Shown here: one piece after another, positions 1-8,407 of the stretch
Layout: every line of letters begins with the position of its first letter
Position numbering within the stretch: the first letter of the stretch is position 1
DNA from: Fimbriimonadia bacterium
GTDB taxonomy: Bacteria; Armatimonadota; Fimbriimonadia; Fimbriimonadales; GBS-DC
DNA: 64,000 nt
Direction of reading: 5' to 3'
Assembly (NCBI GenBank): GCA_026129765.1
Contig: JAHCHP010000017.1
Span: forward strand, 25,279 to 89,278
Notes under the pieces: generated by a model
The model's database searches: none
What the model was told of the DNA's origin: nothing
Seen by the model: the letters and a program-made list of their open reading frames with translations, nothing else
Position numbers and translations under genes: made by a program

Positions 1-213
1 GCGGACACTTACAAAGCCGTAGTCACGCCTGAAATCTATGTGCTGGATGCGGAGTTCAATCTGAAGTATCACGGGCGTATCGACGACAGCCAGAATCCTG
101 CCAATGTGAAGAGCCAAGACCTGAAGGTCGCATTGGATGCGGTGCTGGCGGGCAAGGAAGTCCCCAACGAGCGCACAAAAGCGGTCGGATGCACGATCAA
201 GCGCGTGAAGTAA
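1..213 (+). CDS. C-terminal end of a thioredoxin-like (redoxin/AhpC-TSA type) protein, partial
   Basis: The frame is open from the first base and ends at a TAA, giving 70 residues; the start lies outside the window. The visible part reads TPEIYVLD, then LKYHGRIDD, then ALDAVLAGKEV and a final GCTIK. This matches the last strand-helix segment of redoxin-domain proteins, where a cis-Pro-like TP precedes a strand and the tail carries a late GC. The catalytic CxxC would be upstream, so activity cannot be judged. The next gene starts inside its last 25 bases in another frame, which suggests cotranscription. The family call is inferred from the tail alone. Confidence 0.65.
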   Translation, partial: ADTYKAVVTPEIYVLDAEFNLKYHGRIDDSQNPANVKSQDLKVALDAVLAGKEVPNERTKAVGCTIKRVK

Positions 214-1169
214 ATCCAAACGAAGACATCAATAACCGCTTGCGCCAACGTGCGGCGGGCGTGTCTTTGGCATACAACGCGATCTTTACGCTCGCGAAAC
301 TGGTAGGCGCGTTCATGACGGGTTCTATCAGTCTGTTATCGGAGGCGATCCATTCGGGAACGGATGTGATCGCCTCTTTTATTGCCTTCGTCAGCGTGCG
401 CGCCGCGGCGGTTCCCCCCGACGAAGAACACCCCTATGGACATGGCAAAATCGAAAGCCTGGCAGGGTTTGGCGAGTCGATCTTGTTGCTGCTGATGGTG
501 TTCTATTTGATCTATGAGGGGATACACCGTCTTTTCACCGGCGTCGAGCTGCAGAACTTGGATGTGGGCGTGGCGGTGATCGCGCTTTCAACCATCAGCA
601 GCTTCGTGGTTTCACGCTATGTCACCGGCGTCGCGAAAAAAACCGACTCGCTTGCTCTCCGCTCCAATGGTCAACACCTTACCGTTGATTTTGTGACCAG
701 CTTGGGGGTCTTGGCTGCGCTGGTCGCCGTGAAACTGACGGGTTGGAAACTGATCGACCCATTGCTTGCGATAGGTTTGGCGTTGTGGATGGCAGTCGGC
801 GCGTGGAAGTTGGCGCGACTCGCATTTGAACAATTGATCGACCGGCGTCTGCCCGAAGAAGAAATCCAGCGAATCGAGCGTATTCTCCGGGAAGACCCGC
901 GCGCTCTCAGCTTCCACCGACTTAGGACACGCCGTTCTGGTTATATTCGCTATATTGACCTGCATATCGTGGTGCCAAGCGATTGGAGCCTGCAGCAAGC
1001 GCATGAGACTGCCGATGACCTGGAGAAACGCATCGAGCGTATACTCACGCCCGCGCAAGTGGTGATTCACGTCGACCCCTATGACCCGGAGAAAGCAGCC
1101 AAAGTTAGCGATTCAGGGACGCCTCTCAAAGAGGAGTTATCGGTTGCGCAGCGAAAGGAGAAAGTATGA
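189..1169 (+). CDS. cation diffusion facilitator (CDF) family metal transporter
   Basis: This is a 326-residue inner-membrane metal/proton antiporter, the usual CDF length. Six membrane segments lie between about residues 22 and 215, followed by a cytoplasmic ferredoxin-like domain to about residue 305. The two paired metal sites are visible: HSGTD in TM2 (H55, D59) and HLTVD in TM5 (H163, D167). The HxxxD/HxxxD pattern is common in zinc-type CDFs, but the metal is not proven here. A short polar tail follows. The ATG lies 25 bases inside the preceding gene, and the stop overlaps the ilvC start by four bases (ATGA), so translation is probably coupled. A transporter fused in an operon with ilvC is not a standard arrangement. 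Confidence 0.9.
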   Translation: MHDQAREVNPNEDINNRLRQRAAGVSLAYNAIFTLAKLVGAFMTGSISLLSEAIHSGTDVIASFIAFVSVRAAAVPPDEEHPYGHGKIESLAGFGESILLLLMVFYLIYEGIHRLFTGVELQNLDVGVAVIALSTISSFVVSRYVTGVAKKTDSLALRSNGQHLTVDFVTSLGVLAALVAVKLTGWKLIDPLLAIGLALWMAVGAWKLARLAFEQLIDRRLPEEEIQRIERILREDPRALSFHRLRTRRSGYIRYIDLHIVVPSDWSLQQAHETADDLEKRIERILTPAQVVIHVDPYDPEKAAKVSDSGTPLKEELSVAQRKEKV

Positions 1170-2173
1170 GCGCGCCCCCAATTCCTTACCGGACCGATGG
1201 CGATTTAAGTCTGCTTTCGAACCTTTCTATTGCCATTATCGGCTATGGTTCCCAAGGGCATGCCCATGCGTTAAACCTGCGCGACAGCGGCTTGCAAGTG
1301 ATGGTCGGGGCGCGTCCGGGTTCGTCATGGGATCGCGCCTCTGAAGCGGGGTTTGAGGTTTGTCCTGTGCCTGAAGCCGCCGCGCGGGCAGACTTGATTG
1401 CGCTCTTAGTCAACGATGAATTTCAATTAGACGTGTTTAAGGAGAGCATCGCGCCCTACTTGAGCGCAGGCAAACGATTGGTCTTTGCGCATGGGTTCGC
1501 GATCCATTTCGGGTTCATCCAACCGCCGCCTGATATTGATGTGATTTTGGTAGCTCCCAAAGGTCCCGGTCGTTTGATTCGAAAGCTTTTCTCAGAGGGA
1601 TTGGGAGTTCCCTCGCTGGTGGCGGCTCATCAAAACGCAACGGGGCTGGCTCTCGATATTGCGCTCGCCTATGCGAAGGGGATTGGCGGACCCGCATCCG
1701 GCGCGATTGAGACCAGTTTCAAGCAGGAATGTGAGACCGATCTATTTGGCGAACAAGCGGTGTTATGCGGGGGCATGTCGGCATTGGTCAAGGCGGCGTT
1801 CGAGACATTGGTCGAAGCGGGCTACCCCCCTGAATTGGCTTATTTTGAATGCTTGCACGAGCTGAAGTTGACGGTGGACCTGATGCACGAATCGGGTATC
1901 AGCGGGATGCGCAAGGCGATCTCTGATACCGCGCAGTTTGGTGACCTGACCCGAGGTCCACGCCTGATTGGCGAGACAGTTCGGGCAGAGATGAAGCAGG
2001 TTTTACAGGAGATTCAATCAGGGCAGTTCGCGCGGGAATGGATGGAAGAGAACCGCGCAGGTCGCCCTCTTTTCAATGCGCTAACCGAGGAAGGGCAGGA
2101 TCATCCGATTGAATCGGTGGGGGAGGCAGTTCGCGCGTTGATGCCTTGGATTCAAAATTCTAAGAAAATATAA
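1166..2173 (+). CDS. ilvC: ketol-acid reductoisomerase, class I
   Basis: IlvC catalyses isomerisation and reduction of acetolactate or acetohydroxybutyrate in branched-chain amino acid synthesis. The 335-residue length fits class I enzymes. The Rossmann motif GYGSQG lies at 26-31. The metal/active-site residues D192 and E196 (TDLFGEQ), E232 (CLHELKL) and the SGISGMR motif near 243-249 are present. H109 sits in VFAHGF. The loop after the second strand reads ARPGSSW, one residue shorter than the LRPGSSSW form I know from many class I enzymes; this loop sets NADPH versus NADH preference. The start overlaps the CDF stop by ATGA. No ilvB, ilvH or leu genes are present nearby. Confidence 0.95.
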   Translation: MSAPPIPYRTDGDLSLLSNLSIAIIGYGSQGHAHALNLRDSGLQVMVGARPGSSWDRASEAGFEVCPVPEAAARADLIALLVNDEFQLDVFKESIAPYLSAGKRLVFAHGFAIHFGFIQPPPDIDVILVAPKGPGRLIRKLFSEGLGVPSLVAAHQNATGLALDIALAYAKGIGGPASGAIETSFKQECETDLFGEQAVLCGGMSALVKAAFETLVEAGYPPELAYFECLHELKLTVDLMHESGISGMRKAISDTAQFGDLTRGPRLIGETVRAEMKQVLQEIQSGQFAREWMEENRAGRPLFNALTEEGQDHPIESVGEAVRALMPWIQNSKKI

Positions 2174-2195
2174 CGGTTCGGAACGAAAATTGCTG

Positions 2196-2201
2196 TATAA
2201 T
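2196..2201 (+). promoter_or_regulatory. -10 element TATAAT for the pseudopilin gene at 2272
   Basis: A perfect TATAAT preceded by AATTGCTG, with no convincing -35 hexamer. The same GTATAATA context recurs upstream of four other exported-protein genes in the window. The transcript would start near 2208, giving a leader of about 65 bases with AAGGTGGA at 2256-2263 as the ribosome binding site. Confidence 0.6.
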
Positions 2202-2271
2202 ATCTAAGCGATTGTTTAGAGAAAAGCAATGCCTCCAAACAATCAGCAAAAGTATAAGGTGGATTCAACCC

Positions 2272-3027
2272 ATGCACAAAAAAGGATTTACGCTCATTGA
2301 ACTGTTAGTGGTCATCGCCATCATCGCGATCCTGGCAGCGATTTTGTTCCCGGTTTTTGCGCAGGCGCGCGAAAAAGCCCGCCAGACGCAATGCCTGTCT
2401 AACATGCGTCAGCTTGCAACCAGTGTCATGATGTATGTCCAAGATCATGACGAGACGTTCATGCCTTCTACGAACTATTCGGTTCCGACGACCGATCCGC
2501 TGCGCGTTTGGACCCGAATCATCCAGCCCTATGTGAAGAATACGGGCGTCTTTATTTGTCCCAGCGCGTCGCGAGCGGGTTTCGTGAATGATTGGGCGAA
2601 TCGTGGTGATGCGCCTATCGGCTATACGGCTGCCACCGCTTTTGACCTTGCGCAATTAGAAGGCTTTTCAACGATGGCGACCCTACCTCAAATGGAAGAG
2701 CCTGCCCGGACACCGATGTTCGGCGATACCGCCAGCGGACCGACCGCCAACAAATATCGCGGATATGTGTTTGATCCCTATGTGGGTCTGCCGAACGCGA
2801 CCGATCCCAGGCTCGGAACGCCGCTGGTTTCCGACCGAGATTTAGTGGTGGAGTTAGCCAATCTGCCACCTTCTCAATTGAAACCGTTGTTTGCGCGCCA
2901 CCACGCCACGGGACGCGATACCGGTTTCTGCATTCTGATCTTCGGCGACGGACACGCCAAACCTTTCTCTGCCGCTTCTATCTTAGCGCAAAACCGCGGC
3001 GCGAATCTGCTGTGGCGTTTCCGTTAA
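2272..3027 (+). CDS. type II/IV pseudopilin-like protein with DUF1559-type (H-X9-DG) C-terminus
   Basis: The 251-residue protein starts [14 protein letters not shown], a prepilin peptidase site (KG-F, with Glu five residues into the mature form) followed by one hydrophobic helix ending FPVFAQARE. The C-terminal part carries RHHATGR and GDGHAKPF, the H...DGHA motif of the DUF1559-like class. The ATG at 2272 was chosen because AAGGTGGA lies eight bases upstream and the type III signal begins there; the longer frame to 2212 adds no sensible sequence. Probably exported and assembled, or used as a solitary surface pseudopilin. It is monocistronic, followed by a hairpin, and unlike its two paralogues here has no small-protein partner. 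Confidence 0.88.
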   Translation: MHKKGFTLIELLVVIAIIAILAAILFPVFAQAREKARQTQCLSNMRQLATSVMMYVQDHDETFMPSTNYSVPTTDPLRVWTRIIQPYVKNTGVFICPSASRAGFVNDWANRGDAPIGYTAATAFDLAQLEGFSTMATLPQMEEPARTPMFGDTASGPTANKYRGYVFDPYVGLPNATDPRLGTPLVSDRDLVVELANLPPSQLKPLFARHHATGRDTGFCILIFGDGHAKPFSAASILAQNRGANLLWRFR

Positions 3028-3047
3028 GATGTTTTAGCTTTGTGTTG

Positions 3048-3069
3048 GGGCAACCGCCTATGGTTGCCC
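3048..3069 (+). terminator. hairpin downstream of the pseudopilin gene
   Basis: Perfect 8-bp stem GGGCAACC / GGTTGCCC with a six-base loop, 20 bases after the stop. There is no T-tract, so intrinsic termination is uncertain. A partial copy of the same words occurs near 3409-3425. Confidence 0.45.
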
Positions 3070-3136
3070 TGACTTTGCAAAACTAAAAGTGTAAATCGGT
3101 GTCCTCTGTCGTCTAACAGGCAACTACGCCAGACCT

Positions 3137-3195
3137 CGAACGCGGGAATCGATCTTTTTGAAAAGCAGTCCCATTCGCTGCGCTCAGGGTGACAG
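3137..3195. repeat. dispersed repeat, family A composite copy
   Basis: Contains CGAACGCGGGAATC, then GAAAAGCAG, then TTCGCTGCGCTCAGGGTGAC. The last two words recur at 7781-7817, 9590-9627 and 25900-25940, always between genes. Confidence 0.65.
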
Positions 3196-3318
3196 CCTTG
3201 TAGGGGCGTGCGCTCGTGTCTACCCATGTCCGTCAACTTAAGGCTTCTTCTCCTTGCACAAGGGCGAACAGGGCTCGTCGGCATTCCTAACATACTCACG
3301 AAAGCAACGGTTTTTCCT

Positions 3319-3344
3319 GGATTCCCGCGTTCGCGGGAATGACG
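3319..3344. repeat. dispersed palindromic repeat, family A
   Basis: Short hairpin with arms ATTCCCGCG and CGCGGGAAT around TT, followed by GACG. Near copies lie at 7948-7974 and 52881-52908. Confidence 0.7.
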
Positions 3345-3517
3345 CAGATGTCTGACTAAAGATGATTATAAACGCTGTTCACCGTTTGAATCTCTTAACT
3401 TCACGTGTAGGGCAACCATAGGGGGCTTTACAACCCCTTGTATCATCGAACAGATTGATTTGATACGCAGGAGAAGCGGCATGACCCTCGAATCCAAGAG
3501 AGCAGAGGTGTGTGTCA

Positions 3518-4402
3518 ATGGATGAATTCAAAAGCGAATACGCGATCGTCAACGGTCAGAGGCTGCATTATGTGTCTATCGGTAAGGGTAAGATGATGCT
3601 CTTCTTGCATGGGTTCCCTGAATTTTGGTACGAGTGGCGTCATCAACTGCGGGAGTTTAGCAGTGATTATCAGGCGGTTGCTCTGGACATGCGCGGATTT
3701 AACCTGTCCTCCAAGCCGAAAGAGGTCGACCAATATAAAATGGAACATCTGGTCGAGGACATCCGCGCCTTCGCTGACCATATGAAACAGAAGAAGTTTA
3801 TCCTGGTGGGGCATGATTGGGGGGGCGTCGTCGCGTGGGCGTTCGCCATGAAACATCCCGGTATGTTGGAAAAACTGATCATCATTAATGCGCCTCATCC
3901 CGTGACCTTCGACCGCGAACTGCGCGAAAACCCTGCCCAACAGCGCGCCAGCTCCTACATGTTGTTTTTCCGCAGTCCTCTTGCGGAAGCGACCCTCTCA
4001 GCGAATAACTATGCCGCGTTGGTGGATGCGGTGTTGAAAGGCGGCTTACAGGCGGGAACCGCGACGGAGGAGGACAAAAAGGCTTACATCGAAGCCTGGT
4101 CTCAGCCCGGCGCGCTGACCGGGGGACTGAACTACTACCGCGCCTCTCAGGTGGGACCGCCCGAATCGGGCAAGGAAGGAGGCATTCCCAACCTCAAGGA
4201 GCAGATGCCTGATCCAGTGGTGAAAACGCAGACGCTGGTGATTTGGGGTGAACAAGACACGGCATTGCTGCCTTCCATGCTGACCGGAATGGAGAAGTTT
4301 GTGCCGAAAATGACCTTGAAGAAGATCCCCGACGGAACCCACTGGGTTGTTCATGAGAAGCCGAAAGAGGTCAACAAGTTAATTCGGGACTACTTGAAAT
4401 GA
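3518..4402 (+). CDS. alpha/beta hydrolase, epoxide hydrolase-like
   Basis: The 294-residue protein has the full alpha/beta hydrolase core of the epoxide hydrolase/haloalkane dehalogenase group. HGFPEFW at 31-37 is the HGxP oxyanion motif. The nucleophile is D100 in GHDWGG, the acid D247 in WGEQD, and the base H275 in GTHWVVHE. An Asp nucleophile rather than Ser argues for ester-intermediate chemistry on epoxides or haloalkanes; the substrate is unknown. ATG 3518 was preferred over GTG 3512 because AGAGG at 3504-3508 is better spaced. No signal peptide, so cytoplasmic. It overlaps the following SDR gene by ATGA, suggesting a two-step pathway. Confidence 0.9.
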   Translation: MDEFKSEYAIVNGQRLHYVSIGKGKMMLFLHGFPEFWYEWRHQLREFSSDYQAVALDMRGFNLSSKPKEVDQYKMEHLVEDIRAFADHMKQKKFILVGHDWGGVVAWAFAMKHPGMLEKLIIINAPHPVTFDRELRENPAQQRASSYMLFFRSPLAEATLSANNYAALVDAVLKGGLQAGTATEEDKKAYIEAWSQPGALTGGLNYYRASQVGPPESGKEGGIPNLKEQMPDPVVKTQTLVIWGEQDTALLPSMLTGMEKFVPKMTLKKIPDGTHWVVHEKPKEVNKLIRDYLK

Positions 4403-5118
4403 GTTTTGATTTCACAGGGCAAGTTGTGATGGTATGCGGCGCGACCGGCGCGTTGGGACACGTAGTTGCGAAACGGTTCGCGGAAGCGGGCGCAAACCTC
4501 GCGCTGTTGGCGAGAAACTCCGACCTATTAGCGCAACAGTTTCCTGAAGCCGCCTTAAATCCCCAACATCTGCTTTCTGAAAGCGTGGATATCCATCACC
4601 CCGATCAAATCAAACGCTTCGTGGAGACCGCGCTGGCGCGCTGGGGGCGTATCGATGCCCTGGTCAACACGATTGGGGGCTTCAAGGCAGGACCGCCCGT
4701 CCATGAAACGCCTCTCGCTGACTGGGATTTCATGCTGGACTTGAATGCGCGTTCCGCGTTTGCGCTGTCCCAAGCCGTCGCGCCAGCGATGATTCAACAA
4801 GGGTATGGCAGTATCGTTCATACCTCTGGGCGCGCTGGGTTGAGCGCGTTTGCGGGCGGGGCAGGCTATTGCGCGGCGAAATCGGCGGTCATCCGTTTGA
4901 CGGAAGCGCTGTCGGCGGAATTGAAAGATTCGGGCATTCGCGTCAACTGTGTGCTGCCCGGCACGATTGATACGCCCGATAATCGCGCGGCTCGACCGGA
5001 CGCCGACCGGAGTCGATGGGTGGAACCGGACGCTCTGGCAGAGGTGATGATGTTTCTCTGTTCGCCAGCAGCACGGGCGATTCATGGGGCAGCGATCCCC
5101 GTTTACGGTTTGGGATAA
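4399..5118 (+). CDS. SDR family NAD(P)-dependent oxidoreductase
   Basis: A 239-residue classical short-chain dehydrogenase. The cofactor motif GATGALG lies at 14-20 and the catalytic residues are S143, Y157 and K161 (YCAAK). NTIGG near 90-94 replaces the usual NNAG, as often seen in divergent SDRs. The C-terminal IPVYGLG resembles the tail of enoyl- or 3-oxoacyl-reductase-like members. It is translationally coupled to the epoxide-hydrolase-like gene by a four-base overlap, so it may oxidise the diol or alcohol that enzyme forms; this is inference. The substrate cannot be read from sequence. Confidence 0.9.
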   Translation: MSFDFTGQVVMVCGATGALGHVVAKRFAEAGANLALLARNSDLLAQQFPEAALNPQHLLSESVDIHHPDQIKRFVETALARWGRIDALVNTIGGFKAGPPVHETPLADWDFMLDLNARSAFALSQAVAPAMIQQGYGSIVHTSGRAGLSAFAGGAGYCAAKSAVIRLTEALSAELKDSGIRVNCVLPGTIDTPDNRAARPDADRSRWVEPDALAEVMMFLCSPAARAIHGAAIPVYGLG

Positions 5119-5183
5119 AGAAGTGAAGAAACAGGATTCCCTGCGCTCCAAGCGAAAGGGGTTCTTATCGGAGGCATCAGAGC

Positions 5184-6506
5184 ATGGAACGTATAGATCG
5201 GAGAACATTTTTAGCGCAATCGGGTAAAGCATTCGCTATGACCGCGGCGGGATTGACCTTGTTGCCCGCGCGAGGCTCAAAGTATAGTCAGAACGATACG
5301 ATTGGCGTCGCGGTGATTGGCTTCAATGGGCAGGGCGGTTCGCATATCCGCAACTATCTGGAGATGGCAGGCACGGAAGTCGTTGCGTTATGCGATGCGG
5401 ATGAACGGGTTCTGGCGCGCGGCTCGGCGCAAGTTCAGCAGAAAATGGGCAAAGCGCCCAAGTTGTATACCGATATTCGCCAATTGCTGGAAGACAAAAA
5501 TGTGGATGTGGTCACGACCGCGACCCCCAATCACTGGCATGCGTTGGCGACCATCTGGGCTTGTCAGGCGGGGAAGGATGTCTATGTGGAAAAACCGGCG
5601 TGCTGGGGATTTCATGAAGGCGAAATGATGGTACAAGCCGCCCGCAAGTATAATCGGATTGTGCAGGTAGGACATCAGACCCGTTCCGATAGAAAAACGC
5701 GGAACGCCATTCAGCGCGCATGGGCGGGCGAAATCGGCGAGGTTTATATGGTGCGCGGATTGTGTTACAAGCCGCGCTTATCGATCGGTATGCGGGACAA
5801 CAGCGCGCCTCCTTCCGGGCTGCATTGGGATTTGTGGCAAGGTCCTGCGCCCCGTAAGGAGTTTAACCCCAGCTTTGTCCATTACAACTGGCATTGGTTC
5901 TGGGAGTACGGGAATGGTGACATCGGCAATCAAGGCGTCCATCAGATGGATGTGGCGCGCTGGTTTATGCGCAAGCGTCTGCCGGTTTCGGTCCATTCTA
6001 CCGGCGGGCGGTATGGCTATAAAGATCAAGGCGAAACGCCCAACACGCAGATTTCCACTTTCCAATTTGAGGACGGGAAGGTGCTTGTGTTTGAGGTTCG
6101 AGGGTTATTGACGAACGATGAGCAGGGCGAAAAGATCGGCAATTTGGTCTATGGCTCAACCGGTTATATGTCGTCCGGCGACGATTACAAACCGCGCTCT
6201 GGACCGGAAAGCGAACTGTCCCCGAAGGATCTCAACCTGCCTGCCCTCAACGGCACTGGCGACGGCAGTCACCACGCGAACTTTATTGCGGCGGTTCGGA
6301 GCCGGAAGTTAGAAGACCTGCATTGCGAAGTGGAAGAGGGTGTGCTGTCGGCGCAATTGTGTCATCTGGCAAACATCTCTTATAGGTTGGGTCGCTCTTT
6401 GAAGTTTGACCCGGTGAAGAAGCAGTTTGTGGGCGACAAAGAAGCGAACGCGTTGTTAAGGCGCAACCGACCGGTCAAAGGGTTTGAAATTGGGGATCGC
6501 GTGTGA
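5184..6506 (+). CDS. Gfo/Idh/MocA family oxidoreductase with Tat signal
   Basis: A 440-residue protein with a twin-arginine signal (DRRTFLAQSG at 5-14, then a hydrophobic stretch to about residue 28). The Rossmann fold follows with GFNGQGG near 46-52, and the conserved EKP is at 136-138. The C-terminal Gfo/Idh/MocA domain includes WHWFWEYGNGDIGNQG, typical of the exported, sugar-related branch common in Planctomycetota and Armatimonadota. Likely a periplasmic, cofactor-loaded NAD(P)-dependent sugar or sugar-acid oxidoreductase. It is one of three family members in the window and the only one with a Tat signal. It lies 65 bases after the SDR gene with GGAGG upstream at 5169-5173. Confidence 0.9.
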   Translation: MERIDRRTFLAQSGKAFAMTAAGLTLLPARGSKYSQNDTIGVAVIGFNGQGGSHIRNYLEMAGTEVVALCDADERVLARGSAQVQQKMGKAPKLYTDIRQLLEDKNVDVVTTATPNHWHALATIWACQAGKDVYVEKPACWGFHEGEMMVQAARKYNRIVQVGHQTRSDRKTRNAIQRAWAGEIGEVYMVRGLCYKPRLSIGMRDNSAPPSGLHWDLWQGPAPRKEFNPSFVHYNWHWFWEYGNGDIGNQGVHQMDVARWFMRKRLPVSVHSTGGRYGYKDQGETPNTQISTFQFEDGKVLVFEVRGLLTNDEQGEKIGNLVYGSTGYMSSGDDYKPRSGPESELSPKDLNLPALNGTGDGSHHANFIAAVRSRKLEDLHCEVEEGVLSAQLCHLANISYRLGRSLKFDPVKKQFVGDKEANALLRRNRPVKGFEIGDRV

Positions 6507-6518
6507 GGGCATTAGTAC

Positions 6519-6553
6519 TTTCATGCCCTCTTTTAAATTCAGAGGGCATGAAA
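6519..6553. terminator. bidirectional hairpin between convergent genes
   Basis: Perfect 12-bp stem TTTCATGCCCTC / GAGGGCATGAAA with an 11-base loop, between the oxidoreductase stop (6506) and the end of the minus-strand gene (6599). No T-tract on either strand. Confidence 0.6.
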
Positions 6554-6598
6554 GAAAGGGCAATACAATGACCGACATTGTATATAATAAGGCACTTC

Positions 6599-7615
6599 TT
6601 ACTTGCAGTAGTTCTCGATATCCCAAACACACGATACGCAAGCTGCTGACACACTTAAACAATCACCACTATTGCTGAAAAGTAGCTCAAGAATATCCAT
6701 ATCATCAACGGTTCCTGAATTGTCGAGATCAAAAACACTGCATTGTTGTCCATAGGCTAAAAGCAACAAAAGTAAATCGTCATCATCAACACAGTAATCT
6801 CCATTAAAGTCTGCAGCCGGTGTATTTAGATAAACTATCCCAGAGCCTGCAGCTATCGTATGAAGAAAAGCATTGGCTGGGATAGTCTCACTCCATTGAA
6901 AAGCCACACCCGCGTCATTGCATTCAGATTGAGGTTGAGACGGAACAGCAAAATTATCCGCATTAACATCATCTAAGATTGAGCAAATAAAAGCAGCATT
7001 ATCGACAAGAACTCCCACTAAATTGATTGATGAAGACTCAACAGATACCATACTTCCCGTTGTTGAGTCTTTTTGAAGTAGATAAACAGAGTTTGACCCA
7101 ATAATTAGGTCCCCTTTATCGTTAGCAGAATTTGAAGACAAGTCAAAATCCCAGTAAGAAAACAGATCAATTTCCTGATTGTTGATTGAACTGCAGTTGA
7201 CTGCATCAACTTGCCAATTGATAATGGCTCCTCGCATTGTGGGATTGTTCTGGGTACCACTAAATAAATCTTGTACCCAGTAAAACACAATGAGATTGAT
7301 ATCATTCCCGACGTTGTAAATCAGCTTGACACATTGATCAGAGTCTGGGTACGGGTTATACTGCACAATGGGACTGCTCAATCGTGTCTCATAGTTTGCT
7401 TGACCGATGCGGAACCAGAAAGAATGATGTTTTAAATGGTTCACGGTGAGAATTTTCATTATAGCGTTAGGATCGCAATTGTTGCCAGAATTGCAACTTT
7501 CGTTAAGTAATGCAAATTCTGATTCACCAAATGGACATTCTATTTCCACGCAGGCTTGTCCAAAGCTGTTCAGTGTAGCTTGCAGTAAAACCATTAAAAT
7601 GAAGAGTGTTTTCAT
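6599..7615 (-). CDS. secreted protein with C-terminal dockerin-like repeats, AT-rich gene
   Basis: This 338-residue protein begins with a signal peptide (MKTLFILMVLLQATLNSFGQA). The C-terminal 80 residues hold two calcium-loop repeats, DFNGDYCVDDDDLLLLLLAYG and DLDNSGTVDDMDILELLFSN, spaced like the duplicated EF-hand segments of dockerin type I domains. The middle has no domain I recognise and contains many Cys. The gene is clearly lower in GC (sampled rows near 37 percent) than its neighbours (often about 60 percent), which suggests transfer. AGGAGA precedes the ATG. No cohesin partner is seen here, so the repeats may serve as a calcium-stabilised stalk or anchor rather than a cellulosome dockerin. 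Confidence 0.75.
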   Translation of the reverse strand: MKTLFILMVLLQATLNSFGQACVEIECPFGESEFALLNESCNSGNNCDPNAIMKILTVNHLKHHSFWFRIGQANYETRLSSPIVQYNPYPDSDQCVKLIYNVGNDINLIVFYWVQDLFSGTQNNPTMRGAIINWQVDAVNCSSINNQEIDLFSYWDFDLSSNSANDKGDLIIGSNSVYLLQKDSTTGSMVSVESSSINLVGVLVDNAAFICSILDDVNADNFAVPSQPQSECNDAGVAFQWSETIPANAFLHTIAAGSGIVYLNTPAADFNGDYCVDDDDLLLLLLAYGQQCSVFDLDNSGTVDDMDILELLFSNSGDCLSVSAACVSCVWDIENYCK

Positions 7616-7780
7616 TACATTTCTCCTGAGGTTGCATTACTACAACTTCTCTCAAGCAGTAGCAAATTTAATTTATGATGCCTACAAACAATCGGCATCA
7701 CTCCTAATCTCTCATATTCGACGATTCTGTCTTAAATCCCTGCTTTATTGTAGAAACAATGAACATGGGAAATCCATCGT

Positions 7781-7817
7781 TTGAAAAGCAGACTCTTCGC
7801 TTCGCTCAAAGTGACAG
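7781..7817. repeat. dispersed repeat, family A
   Basis: TTGAAAAGCAGACTCTTCGC followed by TTCGCTCAAAGTGACAG; near copies at 3155-3195, 9590-9627 and about 25900-25938. Confidence 0.65.
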
Positions 7818-7827
7818 CAGGGGCAAC

Positions 7828-7900
7828 TCCTTCTCCCTGTCAACAAGGGGGAAGGGTGGGAAGGGGGTTCCTGTCATGCCGAGCGCAGCCGAGGCATCTG
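7828..7900. repeat. dispersed repeats (GGGGGAAGG type, then CATGCCGAGCGCAGCC type)
   Basis: 7828-7870 matches 9640-9680 around ACAAGGGGGAAGG and GGGAAGGGGGTT. 7871-7900 matches 26057-26085 around TGTCATGCCGAGCG and AGCCGAGGCATCTG. Confidence 0.6.
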
Positions 7901-7947
7901 ATTTTTAGTTTTCGCGTGGGAGTCTTTCGAGCAAGGCTGTTTTTTGT

Positions 7948-7974
7948 GGATTCCCGCGTTCGAGGGAATGACGG
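7948..7974. repeat. dispersed palindromic repeat, family A
   Basis: GGATTCCCGCGTTCGAGGGA followed by ATGACGG, one mismatch from the copy at 3319-3344. Confidence 0.65.
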
Positions 7975-8038
7975 CGAGAGGCGGTTTGATGAGTGCAGAG
8001 ACTTACAAAGAGTAAGGCTTTTACAGAGTAGATACTAA

Positions 8039-8072
8039 AAAAGCCCTGTCCATTGCAATGGACAGGGCTTTT
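8039..8072. terminator. bidirectional intrinsic terminator
   Basis: Perfect 16-bp arms AAAAGCCCTGTCCATT / AATGGACAGGGCTTTT around a two-base centre, with A-run on the left and T-run on the right. It ends the minus-strand pseudopilin-lipoprotein operon. Confidence 0.9.
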
Positions 8073-8117
8073 GTTTTAAGACGACGTGTTGTTCCGTATC
8101 ACGTAGATGCTAAACGC

Positions 8118-8327
8118 TTATTTGCCTCCACCCATACCAGGCGGGGGTGGGAGTTCTCCGGAGTTCGTTGGAGGCGCTTGACCCTGCTGCGCTCCTCCAG
8201 GTTGCTGCGGAGGGGGCGCTTGGGTGGTTGGCGGCTCTTCTTCCTTGGGACCGCATCCGGAAAGCGCGAAGCAGGCGATCAACGCCGCGGAACTAAAGGC
8301 AATTGCTGCGTATTTTTTCAAATCCAT
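8118..8327 (-). CDS. small Pro/Gly-rich lipoprotein, partner of a pseudopilin
   Basis: The 69-residue product starts MDLKKYAAIAF and has a lipobox LSGC near residues 21-24, so the mature form is a lipid-anchored peptide of about 46 residues. It is rich in Pro, Gly and Gln and ends in GMGGGK. ATG 8327 was chosen because GAGGG lies nine bases upstream and it starts the signal peptide. It follows the pseudopilin gene at 8408 by 80 bases on the same strand and is closed by the terminator at 8039-8072. A similar pseudopilin plus short Gly/Pro-rich membrane protein pair occurs at 48455-49650. No known domain; function unknown. Confidence 0.8.
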   Translation of the reverse strand: MDLKKYAAIAFSSAALIACFALSGCGPKEEEPPTTQAPPPQQPGGAQQGQAPPTNSGELPPPPGMGGGK

Positions 8328-8407
8328 CTGTTGTTTCCCTCTAACCAAAAAATAGAATGAGGCAGCAGAGACGCAATTCGGACCCTGCTGCCAGATTGTG
8401 AATCCCG

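Larger units (their letters stand above)
3028..3517. other. 490-base intergenic region with dispersed repeats, no gene seen
   Basis: It holds the hairpin at 3048-3069, a composite dispersed repeat at 3137-3195, a short palindromic repeat at 3319-3344, and the upstream region of the hydrolase gene with AGAGG at 3504-3508. Open frames here translate the repeats and show no protein-like signal. Confidence 0.7.
7616..8117. other. 502-base intergenic region with repeats and a terminator
   Basis: Begins AT-rich upstream of the dockerin-like gene, then holds dispersed repeats at 7781-7817, 7828-7870, 7871-7900 and 7948-7974, and a strong bidirectional terminator at 8039-8072. No gene is supported. 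Confidence 0.7.

Noticed and set aside
3024..3299. Minus-strand 91-residue frame next to the pseudopilin
   Set aside because: It translates a dispersed repeat (words such as PERSEW and SKRSIPA are typical of such spurious frames) and has no ribosome binding site.
7781..8038. Plus-strand 85-residue frame
   Set aside because: Covers repeats only, with no protein-like composition.
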